From the NCBI RefSeq assembly GCF_031755915.1, contig NC_083379.1, positions 18,213,501 to 18,277,500 on the forward strand: a stretch of 64,000 bases of DNA, written 5' to 3'. The position numbers and the translations under genes are program-made. This document shows positions 12,557-25,046 of the stretch, in pieces. Origin of the DNA: Ziziphus jujuba (taxonomy: Eukaryota; Streptophyta; Magnoliopsida; Rosales; Rhamnaceae). Position 1 is the stretch's first letter. The number at the start of each line of letters is the position of its first letter. The notes under the pieces were generated by a model. The model saw nothing but the letters and a program-made list of their open reading frames with translations, did not search any database and had not been told where the DNA came from.

Positions 12557-15186
12557 TTCCCCTCCTCTTGAAAAAGATTTGTTCGCAAATCAAAATCATC
12601 ACCTGCAATAAAAGGAGATAAATCAGCAACATTAAAGGTAGCACTCATATTATACTCACCTGGTAATTCAAGTTTGTAAACATTTTCATTGATCCTCTCT
12701 AAGATTTGAAAAGGTTCATCCCCTCGAGGCATAAGCTTTGACTTTAGTTGGTCTGGAAACCTCTCTTTCCTTAGGTGCAACCAAACCCAATCTCCAAGTT
12801 CAAATACAACCTTTATTCGACCTTGATTAGCACTCTTTGCATATTGTTCCATCCTTCTCTCAATGTTTGCTTTTGTCTTCTCACGAATCTACTTTACAAA
12901 ATTAGCTTTTTGTTTTCCATCTAGATTAGCATGTTCACTTAAAGGAAAAGATGTTAAATCTAATGGAGTCAAATGATTAAAACCATAAACAATTTTAAAT
13001 GGAGTATATTTAGTAGCTGAATGCATAGATCTATTATAAGAAAATTCCACATATGGCAAACATTCCTCCCATGTTCTTAAATTCTTACTAATTAATACTC
13101 TCAACAATACGGGCAAAGTTCTATTTACTACTTCAGTTTGTCGATTAGTTTGTGGATGACAAGTAGTTGAAAATAAAATTTTAATCCCTAACTTAGTCCA
13201 CGAAGTTTCCAAAATTAACTTAAGTACTTAGCATCTCTATCCGAAACAATAGTTCTAGGCATTCCATGTAGTCTTCCTATTTTCTTAAATAATAAATTAA
13301 CTATATTGGATACGTCATCATTTTTATTACATGGAATAAAATGTGCCATTTTAGAAAATCTATCAACAACTACAAAAATTGAATCTTTTCCATTCATAGA
13401 CCTAAGTAAACCAAGAACAAAATCTATAGACGAATTAACCAAAGGATGTGATGGAATCGGCAAAGGTAGGTACAATCTGTGCGGTTTCAAACTAGATTTG
13501 GATTTTCGACATTTTAAACATCTTTCACATATTTTTTCCATATCTCTCTTCATATTAGGCCAGTAAGGATAAAGTTTTTACAACTCCAAAATGACCCATT
13601 AAATCCCCACCATGACCTTCCTTAATTAGTAACTCCCTAATGCTACAATTAGTTACACAAAGTTGATTTTCCTTAAACAAATAGTCCTAAAAAATGCAGA
13701 ATTTATTATAACTATGCTTAACGCAATTTTTAAATATGTCAACAAAGTCACTATCATGCTCATAAAGTTATTTTAGGTGTTTAAATCCAAGCAATCTAGC
13801 ATCTAAGGTAGAAAATAGTACATATCTTCAGGATAATGCATCGGCTACCACATTTTCCTTACCTTTCTTGTAACGGATGGCATAAGGAAAAGTTTTAATG
13901 AATTTAATCCACTTCCCATACCTTCGATTGAGCTTCCCTTGGCCTTTAATGTGTTTCAATGATTCATGATTCGTATGAATCATAAATTCCTTCAGCATCA
14001 GCATTAAGTAATGTTGCCATGTCTCCAAAGCTCTCACCAAATCAAACATCTCTTTATCATAGGCTGGATAGTTTAATGCAATCCCATTTAACTTCTCACT
14101 AAAATAGGCTATGGGACTTCCTTATTGGATCACAACAACCCCAATGCTTACACCCGAAACATCACATTCAATTTCAAAAGTTTTAGAAAAATTTGACAAA
14201 ACTAATAAAGGAGCATCAGTTAATTTTTCTTTCAACAAATTGAAATATTTCTCTTGTGCTTCTCCCCATTTGAATCCAACATTCTTCTTGACAAATTTAG
14301 TCAATGTTGCTGCAATAGTGCTAAAATCCTTGACAAATCTTCGGTAGAAGCTAGCTAAACCATGAAAATTCCTTACTTGGGTAATAGATGTAGACTTTGG
14401 CCACTCTTGTATGGCTTTCACCTTGAATTAGTCAACTTTAATTCTGCATCACTTATAATAAATTCTAGGAAAATAAGTTTATGTTGACATAAATCACACT
14501 TTTTAAGGTTAGCAAATAACCTTTTCTTCCTAAAAACTTCTAAAACTAACCTAGGATGTCTTACATGATTATCTAAATTTATACCATATAGAAGAATATC
14601 ATCAAAATAAACAACCATAAATTTTCCAATAAATGGACGCATGACTGATTCATTAACCTCATGAAAGTGCTAGGCGCATTAGTTAAATCAGAAGGCATTA
14701 CTAACCACTTATGCAATCCATACTTAGTTTTAAATGCAGTTTTCCATCCATCCCCCTCTTTCATTCTAATTTGATGATATCCACTCCTAAGATCAATTTT
14801 AAAAAACATGAATGCACCATATAATTCATCAAGCATATCATCTAATCTAGGAATAAAATGCCTATACTTAATGGTTATATTATTTTTGGCCCTAAAATCT
14901 ATACACATGCACCATGAACTATCTTTCTTAGGTATTTATAAAATAGGGACAATACATGGACTCATGCTTTCATGAATATAACATTTTTTAAGCAATTCAC
15001 TTACCTGGCTTTATAGCTCCTTTGTCTCTTCAGAATTGCTTCTATATGTAGGTCTATTAGGAATTGCAGCTCTAGGAATATAATTAATTTGTGTTCAATC
15101 CCTCGAATAGGTGGTAAACGACTAGGAATCTTCTTCGGAAAGACATCATCAAATTCATGCAAAAGAGAAGAAATATAACTTGGCAA
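12472..15186 (-). pseudogene. Element A: reverse transcriptase, RNase H and integrase (decayed)
   Basis: Sense runs from high to low coordinate. RT spans about 15186-14420 and includes [18 protein letters not shown] and [10 protein letters not shown] with its catalytic Asp pair. RNase H and the connection follow at about 14421-13828. The integrase zinc finger and core lie at about 13700-12889: [13 protein letters not shown], the first Asp in SSIDFVLGL, the second in IVSDRDAKY, and the Glu in QTEVVNRT. The C-terminal part is 12852-12472, with [11 protein letters not shown] and ATFNVADLSPF. The frame then passes through the polypurine tract codons (FQEEGND) and 84 bases into the 3' LTR before stopping at 12472. 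Frameshifts and stops occur between most domains, so no polyprotein can be made. The enzymes' normal role is reverse transcription and integration. Confidence 0.9.
12557..12569 (-). promoter_or_regulatory. Element A polypurine tract (plus-strand primer)
   Basis: On the minus strand this reads AAGAGGAGGGGAA, directly next to the 3' LTR. It lies inside the coding frame and encodes part of the conserved FQEEGND. Confidence 0.85.
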
Positions 15187-18100
15187 TTTAAGCTATTTAG
15201 AGTAGTTTGATGATTTAAATAAGCATCTTTGTAAATCATAGCCAGCATAGGTTTCTTACTCATAAATGCTTTATTAATATCACCTAAACTAAGATAAATT
15301 TTTTTTTTCTTTACTACACTCGACCACCACTTTCTTTCCCTCACTCTCGGCTTTCTCTCCTTTTTTCTCTCCTTTGGGATCATCTCTCTTTTTCCCCTTA
15401 ATTTTGAGTTTAGAATGTTTACCTTGGATGTGTGGTTTGGCCTTACCTTCTTTAACAATTGGTGAAGCTGTGGGTGCCACACTTGCCCTCTCCTTTAGCC
15501 GTTTGACCTCCCTCCTTCGTTGCATTTGTGGTTGGTCTCTAAACATCTCTTTTGGAGTCAACGGCTCAAGCTTAATCTTCATTCCCTTAAATTTAAACAT
15601 AATAGCATTTTCCCGATCATAATGTATAGTATCCTTATCAAATTTCCATGGTCTTCATAATAAAATATGTCTAGCATGCATAAGTACAATATCACATGAA
15701 ATAACATCCACGTATTTATTAATGCCAAACTTTACCTTGGCTTGTTTGTTTACTTTCATCTCACTACTATCATTAAGCCATTGTAGTCTATATGGTTGGG
15801 GATGTTGATCATTGTTAGATCTAATTTCTCAACTACTAGATTTCTAATAACATTAGCATAACTTCTACTACTAATTATCATGCTACAAATATTATCTTGA
15901 ATCTCACATTGGGTATGGAAGATATTTTTCTCTTTGCACCTGATCCTCATCTTTATACACAGTCAAGACTTTCTTTGCTACCAAACTTAATTTGGCCTTT
16001 GAAGCTTTGAGAGTCTTGGCTCTTCTTATTCTTCATCCTCAATTGCTTCATGTACAAATTCAGCTTCAGCTTCGGATCCCTCACTTTCAGACTCCAACTC
16101 TCCATGACCTTTCAGCATCATGGGCAACATGTCTTCGACCATGGCATTGAAAACAAACAATATCTCACATTCTTGAAAATTTAGGATCAGATTTACCTTC
16201 CAACTTGGGTGCTTAAGTGGAAACTGGCCTTGTATCTCTCCTTGGCCTATTGGAGCTTTCACTTTCTAGCTTCGGTTTTTGTATTGAATCAAAGGCAGGA
16301 TTGCCTCTCCAAACACTTGAACTTGACCTCGTGCTATTAGAAACCCCTCCAAACTGTGCGTTCGTACCGCTTCTCTTGAATTGGTTCTCAATTTTGATGG
16401 CCACATGTAACATCTCCTCGAATTTTACATATTATTGTAATTCTACTCGGTTGGCTATTTCTCGATTTAAACCTCCCAAAAACCTTGTCATGGTTGCCTC
16501 ATGGTCCTTATTCATGGTTAACCTGATCATGAGCATCTCCATCTCCTCATAGTAGTGATACAAACCTAGGTAATCTCACGCCTAAACTTAGGTCATCTCA
16601 TGCCTAAACCCATATTGTATTAGTCTGGATCGAAAAATTAAGTTCATGTTCTTATGGTCACCTCAATCTCTAATCAACTTTGAAAAATATGTAAACTGAT
16701 TTCTCATAAAAAAAAAATAAGCCTCTAAATAGGCCAAGAGAACAAAACAAAAACCCTCAATTACTAGGGTAAAATCCTGCCAATAACAAAGGAAAGCAAT
16801 GGTGGCTGAATTTCTCTAGTTTCCCAATCATATTTTCATAATTAATTCCTTTATTTTGAATTAGGAATGAATTAATTTACAAGAAAAATAATAAAATTAT
16901 AACCTTCCTAAATTGATTTGTCCAGAAAATAACAAATAAAAACTAAAATAAAAGATAGTTTCCTAAAACAAAAAGTCAAATTCAAATTAGGAAACTAGTT
17001 GACTATTTTGACAACTAAACTAATTTTGACCAATTTTCAGCTTGTAAAGGCTCCAAAGTAGGTCTAATGTACCATGTAGGATGCCAAATAGGATTAATTA
17101 TGATTCCCATATGTTTCCCTTGATTGGAACAAAGAGAAAATGCCAAATCAACAAAGAAAAGTAAAGTTAACGCCAATTTGTTGCATTTTTGGCCAAATTG
17201 AGGTATTGTGCGCACAAGCTGAATTTAGATGCTTTTGCTTCTACCTTGACATGATTCCATGGGTTCTTGGTGATATCAATTGAATTCATGAAGTTATGAA
17301 TCCATTCCTTACTGCCCGGAGTCCAAAAATGCACTAAAATAGCTACTCGGGTCCATATTATCTTCCACCACTTGGATGCTTGAAATATGCTTCGAATTTT
17401 CGGATATTGACAAACGCTTTTGAGAATTGATAACTTATTGTACAAAGCCAGCCGGTTGTCCTTAAATCTCTTGGCTTGAGCTCTAGTGCTTGGCCTAATC
17501 TTCAACTGTATAGGATCCGCACCCAAGCGGGTTGTCAGTTATACGAGTACGATCGGATTCTCATAAAGTAGTCTTCCATGGTCCTACTTCCTTATGATAA
17601 AGATTGAAGTCGTTAATGCAACATATTATGGTAATGGGTTGGCACAAATCTTCCTCATGGCTCCTTTCAGTTGTTGCCAAGTTGAAATTAGTTCATCACT
17701 AACTCTCTTTTGGGTATCTTGTTCATTATTCCATCATTGGAGTGCGTAATCATCAAATTCCAAAGCGGCCAATTTTACCTTCTTTGCCTCGAAATAGTTA
17801 TGGCAATCAAATATCATCTCCATGTGTTCTTATTCTAAATAAGCTTCCGGATTACTTTTACCTAAATATGCTGATATGTTGACTTTAATGTTGCCAAGGT
17901 CATCATCTTCCTCTCGGGCTTGCCTCCCACAAGTTTGCCTTATTTGGAGTGCACAAATATCTTCAAACTCCTCCTTGGGGTTATCTCCAAAATTACCTCC
18001 TTTGAATTCCTCCCTAAAATGTCCATAGCCTCCACGACCTCGACCTCGACCTCCATGAAATTCTTGCCTCGGATTCGGTCCACCTTGTGATGTTTCAAAC

Positions 18101-18285
18101 ATGTCCATCCTTTGATCAAGTTGATCAAAGCAAGCATTCATCCGTTGTAATTGTTCCAAGACCACCATCATGTCGGTAGATTCACCTCCACTACCCATAG
18201 CTTTAGAATCCCCTTTGAATCCCATGAATTTTTCTACAATATTTCTAAATGAACCATCTCCTTTTCTCATCTTTGAATCTATCAT
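15187..18285 (-). pseudogene. Element A: gag, protease and linker (interrupted)
   Basis: Gag starts at ATG 18285 (MIDSKMRKGDG) and has an Arg/Gly-rich stretch GGRGRGRGGYG near residue 80, then the family's KSNPEAYLE segment. It is cut by the solo LTR at 16556-17566 and continues from 16550 (NREIANRVELQ-type text) to about 16026. The protease region is about 15960-15620 (CSMIISSRSYANV in place of the usual IDSGSCTNV, so the catalytic Asp-Ser-Gly is damaged). A Lys/Glu-rich linker follows at 15600-15190. There are several stops and frameshifts. Gag would form the particle and the protease would mature the polyprotein; neither is functional here. Confidence 0.85.
16556..17566 (-). mobile_element. 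Solo LTR of the A/B/E family inside element A gag
   Basis: A 1011-bp LTR starts TGATACAAACC and ends TCATAA (terminal CA changed to AA). It has a perfect 5-bp duplication AGTAG at 16551-16555 and 17567-17571. Removing it rejoins A's gag in the region of the MEMLMIRL-type motif. On the minus strand the LTR keeps the family's coding tail (MGADPIQLK, then RAQAKRFKDN) as part of a frame from 17526 to 17167. No internal region remains. Confidence 0.92.
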
Positions 18286-19418
18286 GTTAGTAAAAATAAT
18301 GTAAAAAAAAAAAATATCCTTACCAAAATCACTCCATCACATGTTTCCCTTAAACAAGGTATTGACACTCATGTTTGCACACTAGTTTCAGCTTTTAACC
18401 CTCTTTTAATCTCACACACCCTTAAATTTTTCTACTCAAAGAATTATCTCTAGGTTCTATTAGAACACACTTAAAACAGCAATTAGATCACAGGTATGCC
18501 AGAATTAAACTTATCAATAAAACAACAACAAAAATCAAGCACATACCGAGTGAATTGATAAAACCTAGTCTCGGCCTTACTAACCAAAAACAAGGTAAAT
18601 CAACAAGAAATTTTTGAAATCAATAAAGAGTAGACCAGAATATTAAGAAATCAATAATTCAAGGATGAAATTTAGAAAAGAGATTCCAACAACGAACAAG
18701 AAACAATTCAAACAAAATATGGAAACGTTGTTGGTTGTAATTCTCGTAATTTATGTCTTTGTCTCAAATCCTTTAGCAAATTTTAACCCAAACAATTTTA
18801 TCACTTAAAATTCAAATATCTAGGAACCAAATATTGAATAAATAATCAACAACTTAACAATTACAATTGTGTTTCCGAAAACAAACAATCCCCTATAATA
18901 ATCTACCAAAACCGGCATTTACACAGATTTTTTTTTTTTATCTTTGGCTTTTCTTTCTTTTTTTTTTATTTTTTAATCACTCACTGAATATAAACACAAA
19001 CTCTAGTAGCAAGAAAAAACATCAAAATTGCAATTCCAATGCCAAATATTACCAAACCTGATTCACACTTTCAAACAAAAACAATTGCACAAATTTAATT
19101 ATGCAATATGCTTTCAAAACTTCCTCCTTTTCTTTTCTTTTTTTTTGAATATATGAATGCAACTAAATAAAATTAAAACATCAAGTAAAAATCAACAATA
19201 AACCAAATTACTAAGAACTAATATGCAAAACAACCAACAAACTAGGAAGCAAAAATGTGGTTAAAACAAAGAAAAAATTCGACTATGAAGAAACTTTTTT
19301 TTTTTTTTAATATGCAGAATGTGAATAAATAGGAAACAACCTTAATCTAATGTTAAAATTGTGGAATAACATGAAATAAAATAAAGCAAATAATATAGAT
19401 CAAACCTGAACAAAATTT
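18286..19418 (-). other. Element A long 5' leader between primer site and gag
   Basis: About 1.13 kb of AT-rich DNA separates the primer-binding site from the gag ATG. It matches the leader of element B in places, most clearly the block near 18345-18430 (B: about 41370-41455). There is no convincing protein frame. A leader of this size would be expected to hold packaging and dimerisation signals, but that is inference. Confidence 0.7.
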
Positions 19419-19431
19419 GCCTTTGATACCA
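19419..19431 (-). promoter_or_regulatory. Element A primer-binding site (initiator-Met tRNA type)
   Basis: On the minus strand this reads TGGTATCAAAGGC, one substitution from the common plant iMet primer site TGGTATCAGAGC. It lies two bases from the LTR. Confidence 0.85.
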
Positions 19432-19433
19432 AA

Positions 19434-20536
19434 TGATACGAAGCTAAGTCGACTTACTCCTAAATCCGTATGATATTACCTGGATTACAATTAAGTTCAG
19501 GTTCTAATGGTCACCTTAAGTATTAATTAACTTGTAATTAGAAATCTTAGTATATGATGAAGACGCCATAGTACGTGATGGATGTCCTATTGATAAGTCA
19601 AACTAAAACACTTAATCTCTATTAAGTTTTTGAGGTGTTCAAAGAGAACAAAGAGAATTCTTTTCTGAAATAATTTTTGATTAATATTCTAAGCTTATAT
19701 TCCATTGAAAAATAAGTCCTTAAATAGGCTAAAGTTACAAAACAAACAACCTTAAATTAACTAAGGTAAATTCAGCTAACATGGATTAGGAAACAAAGGT
19801 GTGGCCGAATTTCCTAACCTTTCCTAAACTAATTTGGATTAATTAATTTACAATCAAAATAATAAAATATCAAACTTCCTAAATTAATTTCTCCAGAAAT
19901 TTGATAAATCAAAATCAAATAAAAGACTTTCCTAAAACAAAAGTCAAATTTCAAATTAGGAAACTAGTTGACTAGTTTTATAACTAAGTTGTCTTAGTCC
20001 AATCACCAGCTAGTTTAGGCTCCAAATCAGCTCAAATATGCTACATATGATTTTAAAAAGGATTAATATTGATTCTCATACATTTCCCTTGATTGGAATA
20101 AGAAAAACTTGCTTGATTCACAAGAAAGGTCAAAGTCAGCGCCAAAACATGCATTTTCGGCCAACATGAAGTCTTGTGCGCCAAACATGGTTAGTGAACA
20201 GCTTTGCTTCTGTCTTGGTATGATTTCATGGTCCCTTGGAGTGCAAAATCACGTTTAGAAGGCAAAAAATTCATTCCTTGCTGCTCGAGGTCCAAAAATG
20301 TACCAAAACAGTTTTTCGGATCCATTTTGTCGTTCATAACTTGGATGCATATAACGGATTTTGCATCTTTGGGTATTGTCATGCCCTATTGAGAATTAAT
20401 AACACCTTGAATGAAATGAACCAGGTTTTCCTTAAATCTCTTAGTTTGTACCCATGTGATTGGCCCTGTCTTCAATTGTACAAGATTAGCACCCCAGTGG
20501 GTAGTCGGTTATACGGGTACAAGCGGATTCTCATCA
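19434..20536 (-). repeat. 5' LTR of element A (1103 bp)
   Basis: It starts TGATACGAAGC and ends CTCATCA, next to the TGGCC duplication at 20537-20541. It is the uninterrupted partner of the LTR at 10400-12556. Confidence 0.92.
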
Positions 20537-20541
20537 TGGCC

Positions 20542-21908
20542 TTCCTAATATCAATGGTAGCTTCTCATTTTCTTCTATATCTAAGGCAATAAAATGAGTA
20601 GGGAATATAAATTTATTAACTTTTACCAATAGATCTTCCAATATGCCCTGAGGTCTTTTAATGCTTCTATTCACCATTTGAAGTGAAACTTGAGTAGGTT
20701 TCACCTTTTCAATAGTTAATTTCCTGTATACATTATAAGGCATTAAATTAACTAATGCACCTAAATCATATAATGTCATAAAAGTAAAATGTCCAATAAT
20801 ACAAGGAATATCAAAATCCTTGAATCTTGCAATTTTGGAGGAATTTTGTTTTGAAGCACTTGAATGAGTGCCACCATCTCATGTTGATCCAACTTTCTTT
20901 TATTAGACAAAATTTCCTTTACAAATTAGCATAAGTAGGCATAGTCTCTAAAGCACCAATTAAAGGAATTTTATATGTAATTGCTTTAAAACATCCAAGA
21001 ATTTATTAAATTGCCTATCTAATCTAGCAATACTAAGTCTATTTGGAAAAGAGGGAAAAGGTGGTGTCTTGTATTCTTGATTCTTCAAGAGTGCTTTACT
21101 TGAACCTTTGGCCTTGGCATTGTTGGGCTCAGTTTGGCTTGCCTTAGGCTTTCTTTGATTGGGAGGAATATACTTCTCATGTTGGGCTTTATTGGAATGA
21201 TGGAAGGCTCCATTGGATGTGAATCGATATTTGTATGCTTTTTATAGTTTACAGCCTCATCATTATCTTTGAGATTAGTTACTTTAGCTTCCTTGCATCT
21301 AAATACTTGTTTTTCACTCCTAAGTATAACAGCTTGTACTTGTTCCTTTGGATTCTTTTCTATTTGACTTGCAAAGTACCTTGGTTTCTTTGAAATTGCA
21401 TAGCAAGTTGCTTAACTTGTGTTTTGGAGACCAAACCTTGCCTCTTGCATAAAAGAAGTAGGAAAATTTATCATGTTATTTTGAGAAGCTATCATATTGT
21501 AGTTTTGTTGTTGAGATTGTGGTCTTTGGTAGCCTCCATTCCTTACTTGACTTTCTTGTTATCCCAATACATTGTTATTGTTACTTCCTGAGAATTTGGA
21601 TGATTTCTCCATATGCGGTTGTGTATATTTGAGTAAAGGTTGTTTTGTTTCTTTCTTTGGAAATTACCTGCAAAATTACACTCATCACACACAAATCACA
21701 ATATAAAGAATTAGAAGAACTAGATTGGATAGAGTTAACCTACTGATTTCCATACTTCTTTCTCATGGTGTTTATAATTACTATTTGATCACTCAAAAAG
21801 TCCACATCAACTACTTCCATGGCCTTAGCATCTTTTGGCCCTCATGGTGCCTTCTTCCACTTGGATATTGGCATGTGTTAATAGCTATATCCTCAATGAG
21901 ATGATATA
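20542..21908 (-). pseudogene. Element H: gag C-terminal part and aspartic protease
   Basis: Minus-strand reading from 21903 gives a degraded gag segment (IEDIAINTCQYPS, then SDQIVIINTMRKKYGNQ), equivalent to the Athila ENMASNNYQWPSER region. It is followed by a Gln/Asn-rich stretch near 21600-21480 (GGYQRPQSQQQNY). The protease is at 20779-20537: LGALVNLMPYNVYRKL, with Asp-Ser-Gly-type residues altered to DLGA as is usual in this branch, then IPLILGRP-like LPLILGRP, where element A is inserted. Between them are several stops. It is flanked by A on the left and array C on the right. Confidence 0.82.
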
Positions 21909-21948
21909 TGTAACACCCCGTCCCGAATCGCACCGGAATCCATGCACG

Positions 21949-22188
21949 TTGACCGAGGTTGACTGTTGACCGTTGACCAAAGGGGTCAAAAGTTGACTTT
22001 TTGACTCGGTGGGAATTTCGAGTTGACCAGGATACCGTGGCGAAGTGCACGATGCCACGAGTTCGTAGACTGGTAGCACGTCGAAAACGGAGCTACGGTT
22101 TGAAAGTTATGGACGAAACAAGTTGCGGTCCAAACTGTCCAAGGGGTGCCGGAGTTGACTTTTTGTTTATGGGGAATTGAGCTTTGAC
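21949..22188 (+). promoter_or_regulatory. W-box (TTGAC) cluster in LTR 1
   Basis: Seven TTGAC cores on the plus strand and one on the minus strand (GTCAA) fall between 21949 and 22028, with two more at 22155 and 22184. TTGAC is the core bound by WRKY factors, which act in defence and stress transcription. The same cluster recurs 4712 and 9424 bases downstream. That it drives expression is inference. Confidence 0.6.
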
Positions 22189-23192
22189 TTGTGCATGGTT
22201 GTGAAGTGCTCGTCGATACGAGTTCACAGACTAGCAGCACGCTCAAAACGGACATCTGGTTAAAAAGTTATGGACGTTTGAAGTTTACCGGATACCGTAT
22301 TATTTTAATATTTTTTTGGGTCGGTGAACAGTGAAATGCCACATGTCAACTTCTGATTGGTCCACGTGGCATGAACAGTGTCACGCAGGGTTTTAATTTT
22401 GAAAAACTCTCGGGAAAGAGAGAGAAGAGAGAGAAAGAGAGAGAGGAGAGAGAAAGAGAGAGAGAGAGAGCCACCGCCGGCCACCGGATTTTGCCACTGT
22501 TCCGGCCGAGTTACTGTACACGCGCCGGACAGAAAGCTTGCCCACCTCATTTCCGGCAAAACCTCCAAATTTCACGGCGAACGGCCGCCGGACGCGCCCG
22601 GATCGGACGTCCGAAGTTTGGCGGCGATTTTTCCCCTCCACCGCCGGCCACCGCGAATCGGCACTGTTCCGGCCATTTTCCGGCCACACGCGCCTGACAG
22701 CCTTGATCCTCTCCTCAAGTCCGGCCTACCCACCAAAAATCACGGCCATCGGACCACCGACGCACCGGGATCGGAGCGTTTTCCGGCGAGGGGTCGAAAA
22801 TCTTCAAACGGTGATTTCTCCGCCGTCCGACCTCCGTTTTGCTCACCGTCGGTCCCGTTGGATTGCTCTCCTCACGATCTACAAATCTGAAAAATTTCAC
22901 AGCAAACGGCCACCATCGGAAAACACTGTTCCGGTGACGGTTGCCGGTGACGTGGCGGCCCGCCGGAAGTTACTGTTCCGGCGAGTACCCGAAAATTCCG
23001 GCCAGCTCCAGTCCGCAGTGTTCGACCTCCTGAACCCAAATCCGACTTCCGTTTCCGCCAATTCGCGACGGTTTGGGAGAATTGCGGAGCCGAAACTCGA
23101 AAAGCTTTCCGGCGAGATTCCGACCCCGTCGGGTACGATCATCGGAAAGTAAGACCGAATCCGTGATCCTCATCACGAGAGCTTCGATTCGG

Positions 23193-23199
23193 TATATAA
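23193..23199 (+). promoter_or_regulatory. TATA-like box in LTR 1
   Basis: TATATAA lies at the junction of the GC-rich and AT-rich parts of the LTR. It is the best candidate for the U3 promoter, implying a U3 of about 1.3 kb. Equivalent sites are at 27905 and 32617. Confidence 0.5.
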
Positions 23200-24906
23200 C
23201 TCGTAACCCTTAGATGTCGCTTGGTGTTCGCTCCCCGGGTATCCATTTGGGAATTACCCGAATAAAATATTAATATTTTTGGTTTGTGCACTGTGGTTGT
23301 TTAGGTGCACGCGCGAGTAGTGGAGTGGATCCCGAGGAGGATCTTAGTTGATTTGCGCTCTCCAGGTGAGTGACCCACCTTCAAAAATTATTTTGGGCGA
23401 TTAATTAATTTTAATTGGTATTTAATTTAGTATTTAATTATGCTCATGTGGTGTGGTTTAATTATGATTTTAATGCGGTTTAAATTAAATTATTTGTTAT
23501 GCATGAGCAAGGTATGTTTCGGTATTAATTTTACGTGGTTTCAAATGTGATTTCTCGGGCATAATTGGGTTAAATATTTTTTGAAAATATTTGGTTAAAT
23601 TTTATAAATTATGCCCGCGGTATTTTTATGGTTGCATCTCGTATTTCGAGGAAAATTGTGGTTTGTTGATTATCGCTGTTTCGTACCGGGTTATTGGATA
23701 AAATATGTGGGATGGTGTTTTGTGAAATTTTGGTATACTTCCCACGGTGGTTTTTGGAAAAACGGTACGGTTGGTTGTTTATGTTTATTTTTAGACGCAT
23801 TCATACAGTATTGGTGTTCTGGTGTATGGTGTATGGACACGTGGTTTAGCACGCGGTTATTATGTGGTTTAGCGTGCGGTTGTTACTTCACCCGTGAGTT
23901 GCCATTGGACCGTGGGCAGGCAAGGTTATTGTTGCGCATAGCCGCCCCCCTCCTTGGCCGGGTGATGGTTTTTAGCAGTTGGTACTGTCGGGACGCCGAA
24001 GTGACCACTGCAGGTTTCTCTCTTTAACCTCCCGCCAGTCGGTGCTCGGGACGCTGGGTATCGGATGGCATCACCGGTATATGGTGTGGTGCGTCAGGTG
24101 TAATTGTCGGTGTAATTGCAAATAATGGTTTAAACCCCAAAGGTGTTCAAAATTTATTTATTATAATTTATTATATTTTTATTATATATTTGGGGTATGT
24201 ATTTATTTAATCGTTGTTGTTAAATTATTTAATCCCTTGGTTTTTGGGAGGTATGCACATTGGGTTTTGCGAAAAGGTTTTAAAAAGGGAACATTTCAAA
24301 CGGAGCGATTGGTGAGAGTTTTGAGGGAAATCATTATTTTCCAAAGGTTATTATTAATTATTATTAATTGTTGGTATTTGTTCCACTCCTTAACTGTTAT
24401 TCTTTTATTATTATTATTAAAAGGTGTTCAGTAGTTCGGGTTACTCACGGAGATGATTAGCATCTCACACTCTTAAATTCCGTTCCCTTAGGTGCAAGTG
24501 GTGGTAGACGTTCTTCCGGAGCGAACCAAGTTTTCCGCTGCTGTTGTGTTTCGAGAAGTTTCTTTGTACTCTTTCATTTCAATGTATTATTTCTTTTCAG
24601 CCTTGTTGTATTTCTGTTGTTTAGCACTTCTTAAAGCTCTGTATACTATTGGAATACTTCTGTTTTATTTATGCACTGGACTGTTGTTGCTTTGAGAAGT
24701 GCTGGAATTTGTGGAATCAGTTTGTAGTTTGTGGGAGGAATAAGGGGATGTTTTTAGAAGTGTGTTTTCAGTGCAGGTAATTTGTGGTAAGTAAATCCCT
24801 TAGGGGAGGCTCTGTCGGATTTTCCTTTGGAGGGTCCGGTAGGGTTTCCCTGGGATCAGGGCTGTCTAGGGTTCCGGGGAAGGAATTCTGGACGGGTCCT
24901 GACAGT

Positions 24907-24919
24907 TGGTATCAGAGCA
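24907..24919 (+). promoter_or_regulatory. Primer-binding site, C unit 1
   Basis: TGGTATCAGAGCA lies two bases after the LTR. It is an exact match to the usual plant initiator-Met primer site. The second unit has the same site at 29619-29631. Confidence 0.93.
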
Positions 24920-25046
24920 TAGGTTCTTGTAATCCTAAGGGACTGTGCATTGCTGTACAGCCCATCCGTAAATTCCTTCCTTTCGTAATCGTGCTTAAGT
25001 GTCCCTGTTTCTAAACTCTTGTTTGTTTCCTCAGTAATCTACTACG

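Larger units (their letters stand above)
10400..20536 (-). mobile_element. Element A: gypsy retrotransposon (A/B/E family), CRM-like, with two nested solo LTRs
   Basis: The element is bounded by TG...CA and a perfect 5-bp duplication TGGCC (10395-10399 and 20537-20541). It sits in the protease codons of element H. On the minus strand the order is 5' LTR (20536-19434), primer site, long leader, gag, protease, linker, RT, RNase H, integrase, polypurine tract and 3' LTR (12556-10400). Two related solo LTRs have inserted into it, one in the 3' LTR and one in gag. Removing them leaves about 8.0 kb. The two LTRs differ at many positions and every domain has lesions, so it is an old insertion. It is the only family member here with a full domain order. 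Confidence 0.92.
21909..24904 (+). repeat. Array C LTR 1
   Basis: This 2996-bp LTR has a W-box-rich start, a GA/CT microsatellite at about 22417-22470, a GC-rich block of about 0.65 kb (22480-23140), a TATA-like box at 23193, and an AT-rich second half. I saw no difference from LTR 3 by eye. Confidence 0.93.

Noticed and set aside
22538..23152. 204-residue open frame in the GC-rich part of each array C LTR (also at 27250 and 31962)
   Set aside because: It lies between the W-box region and the putative TATA box of an LTR, overlaps other long frames in the same GC-rich stretch, is Pro/Arg/Ser-rich without a domain, and repeats only because the LTR repeats. It is best explained by base composition.
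23611..24027. Trp/Cys-rich 138-residue frame in array C LTRs (also 28323 and 33035)
   Set aside because: Within the R/U5 half of an LTR, without domain similarity, and not preserved by anything beyond LTR identity.
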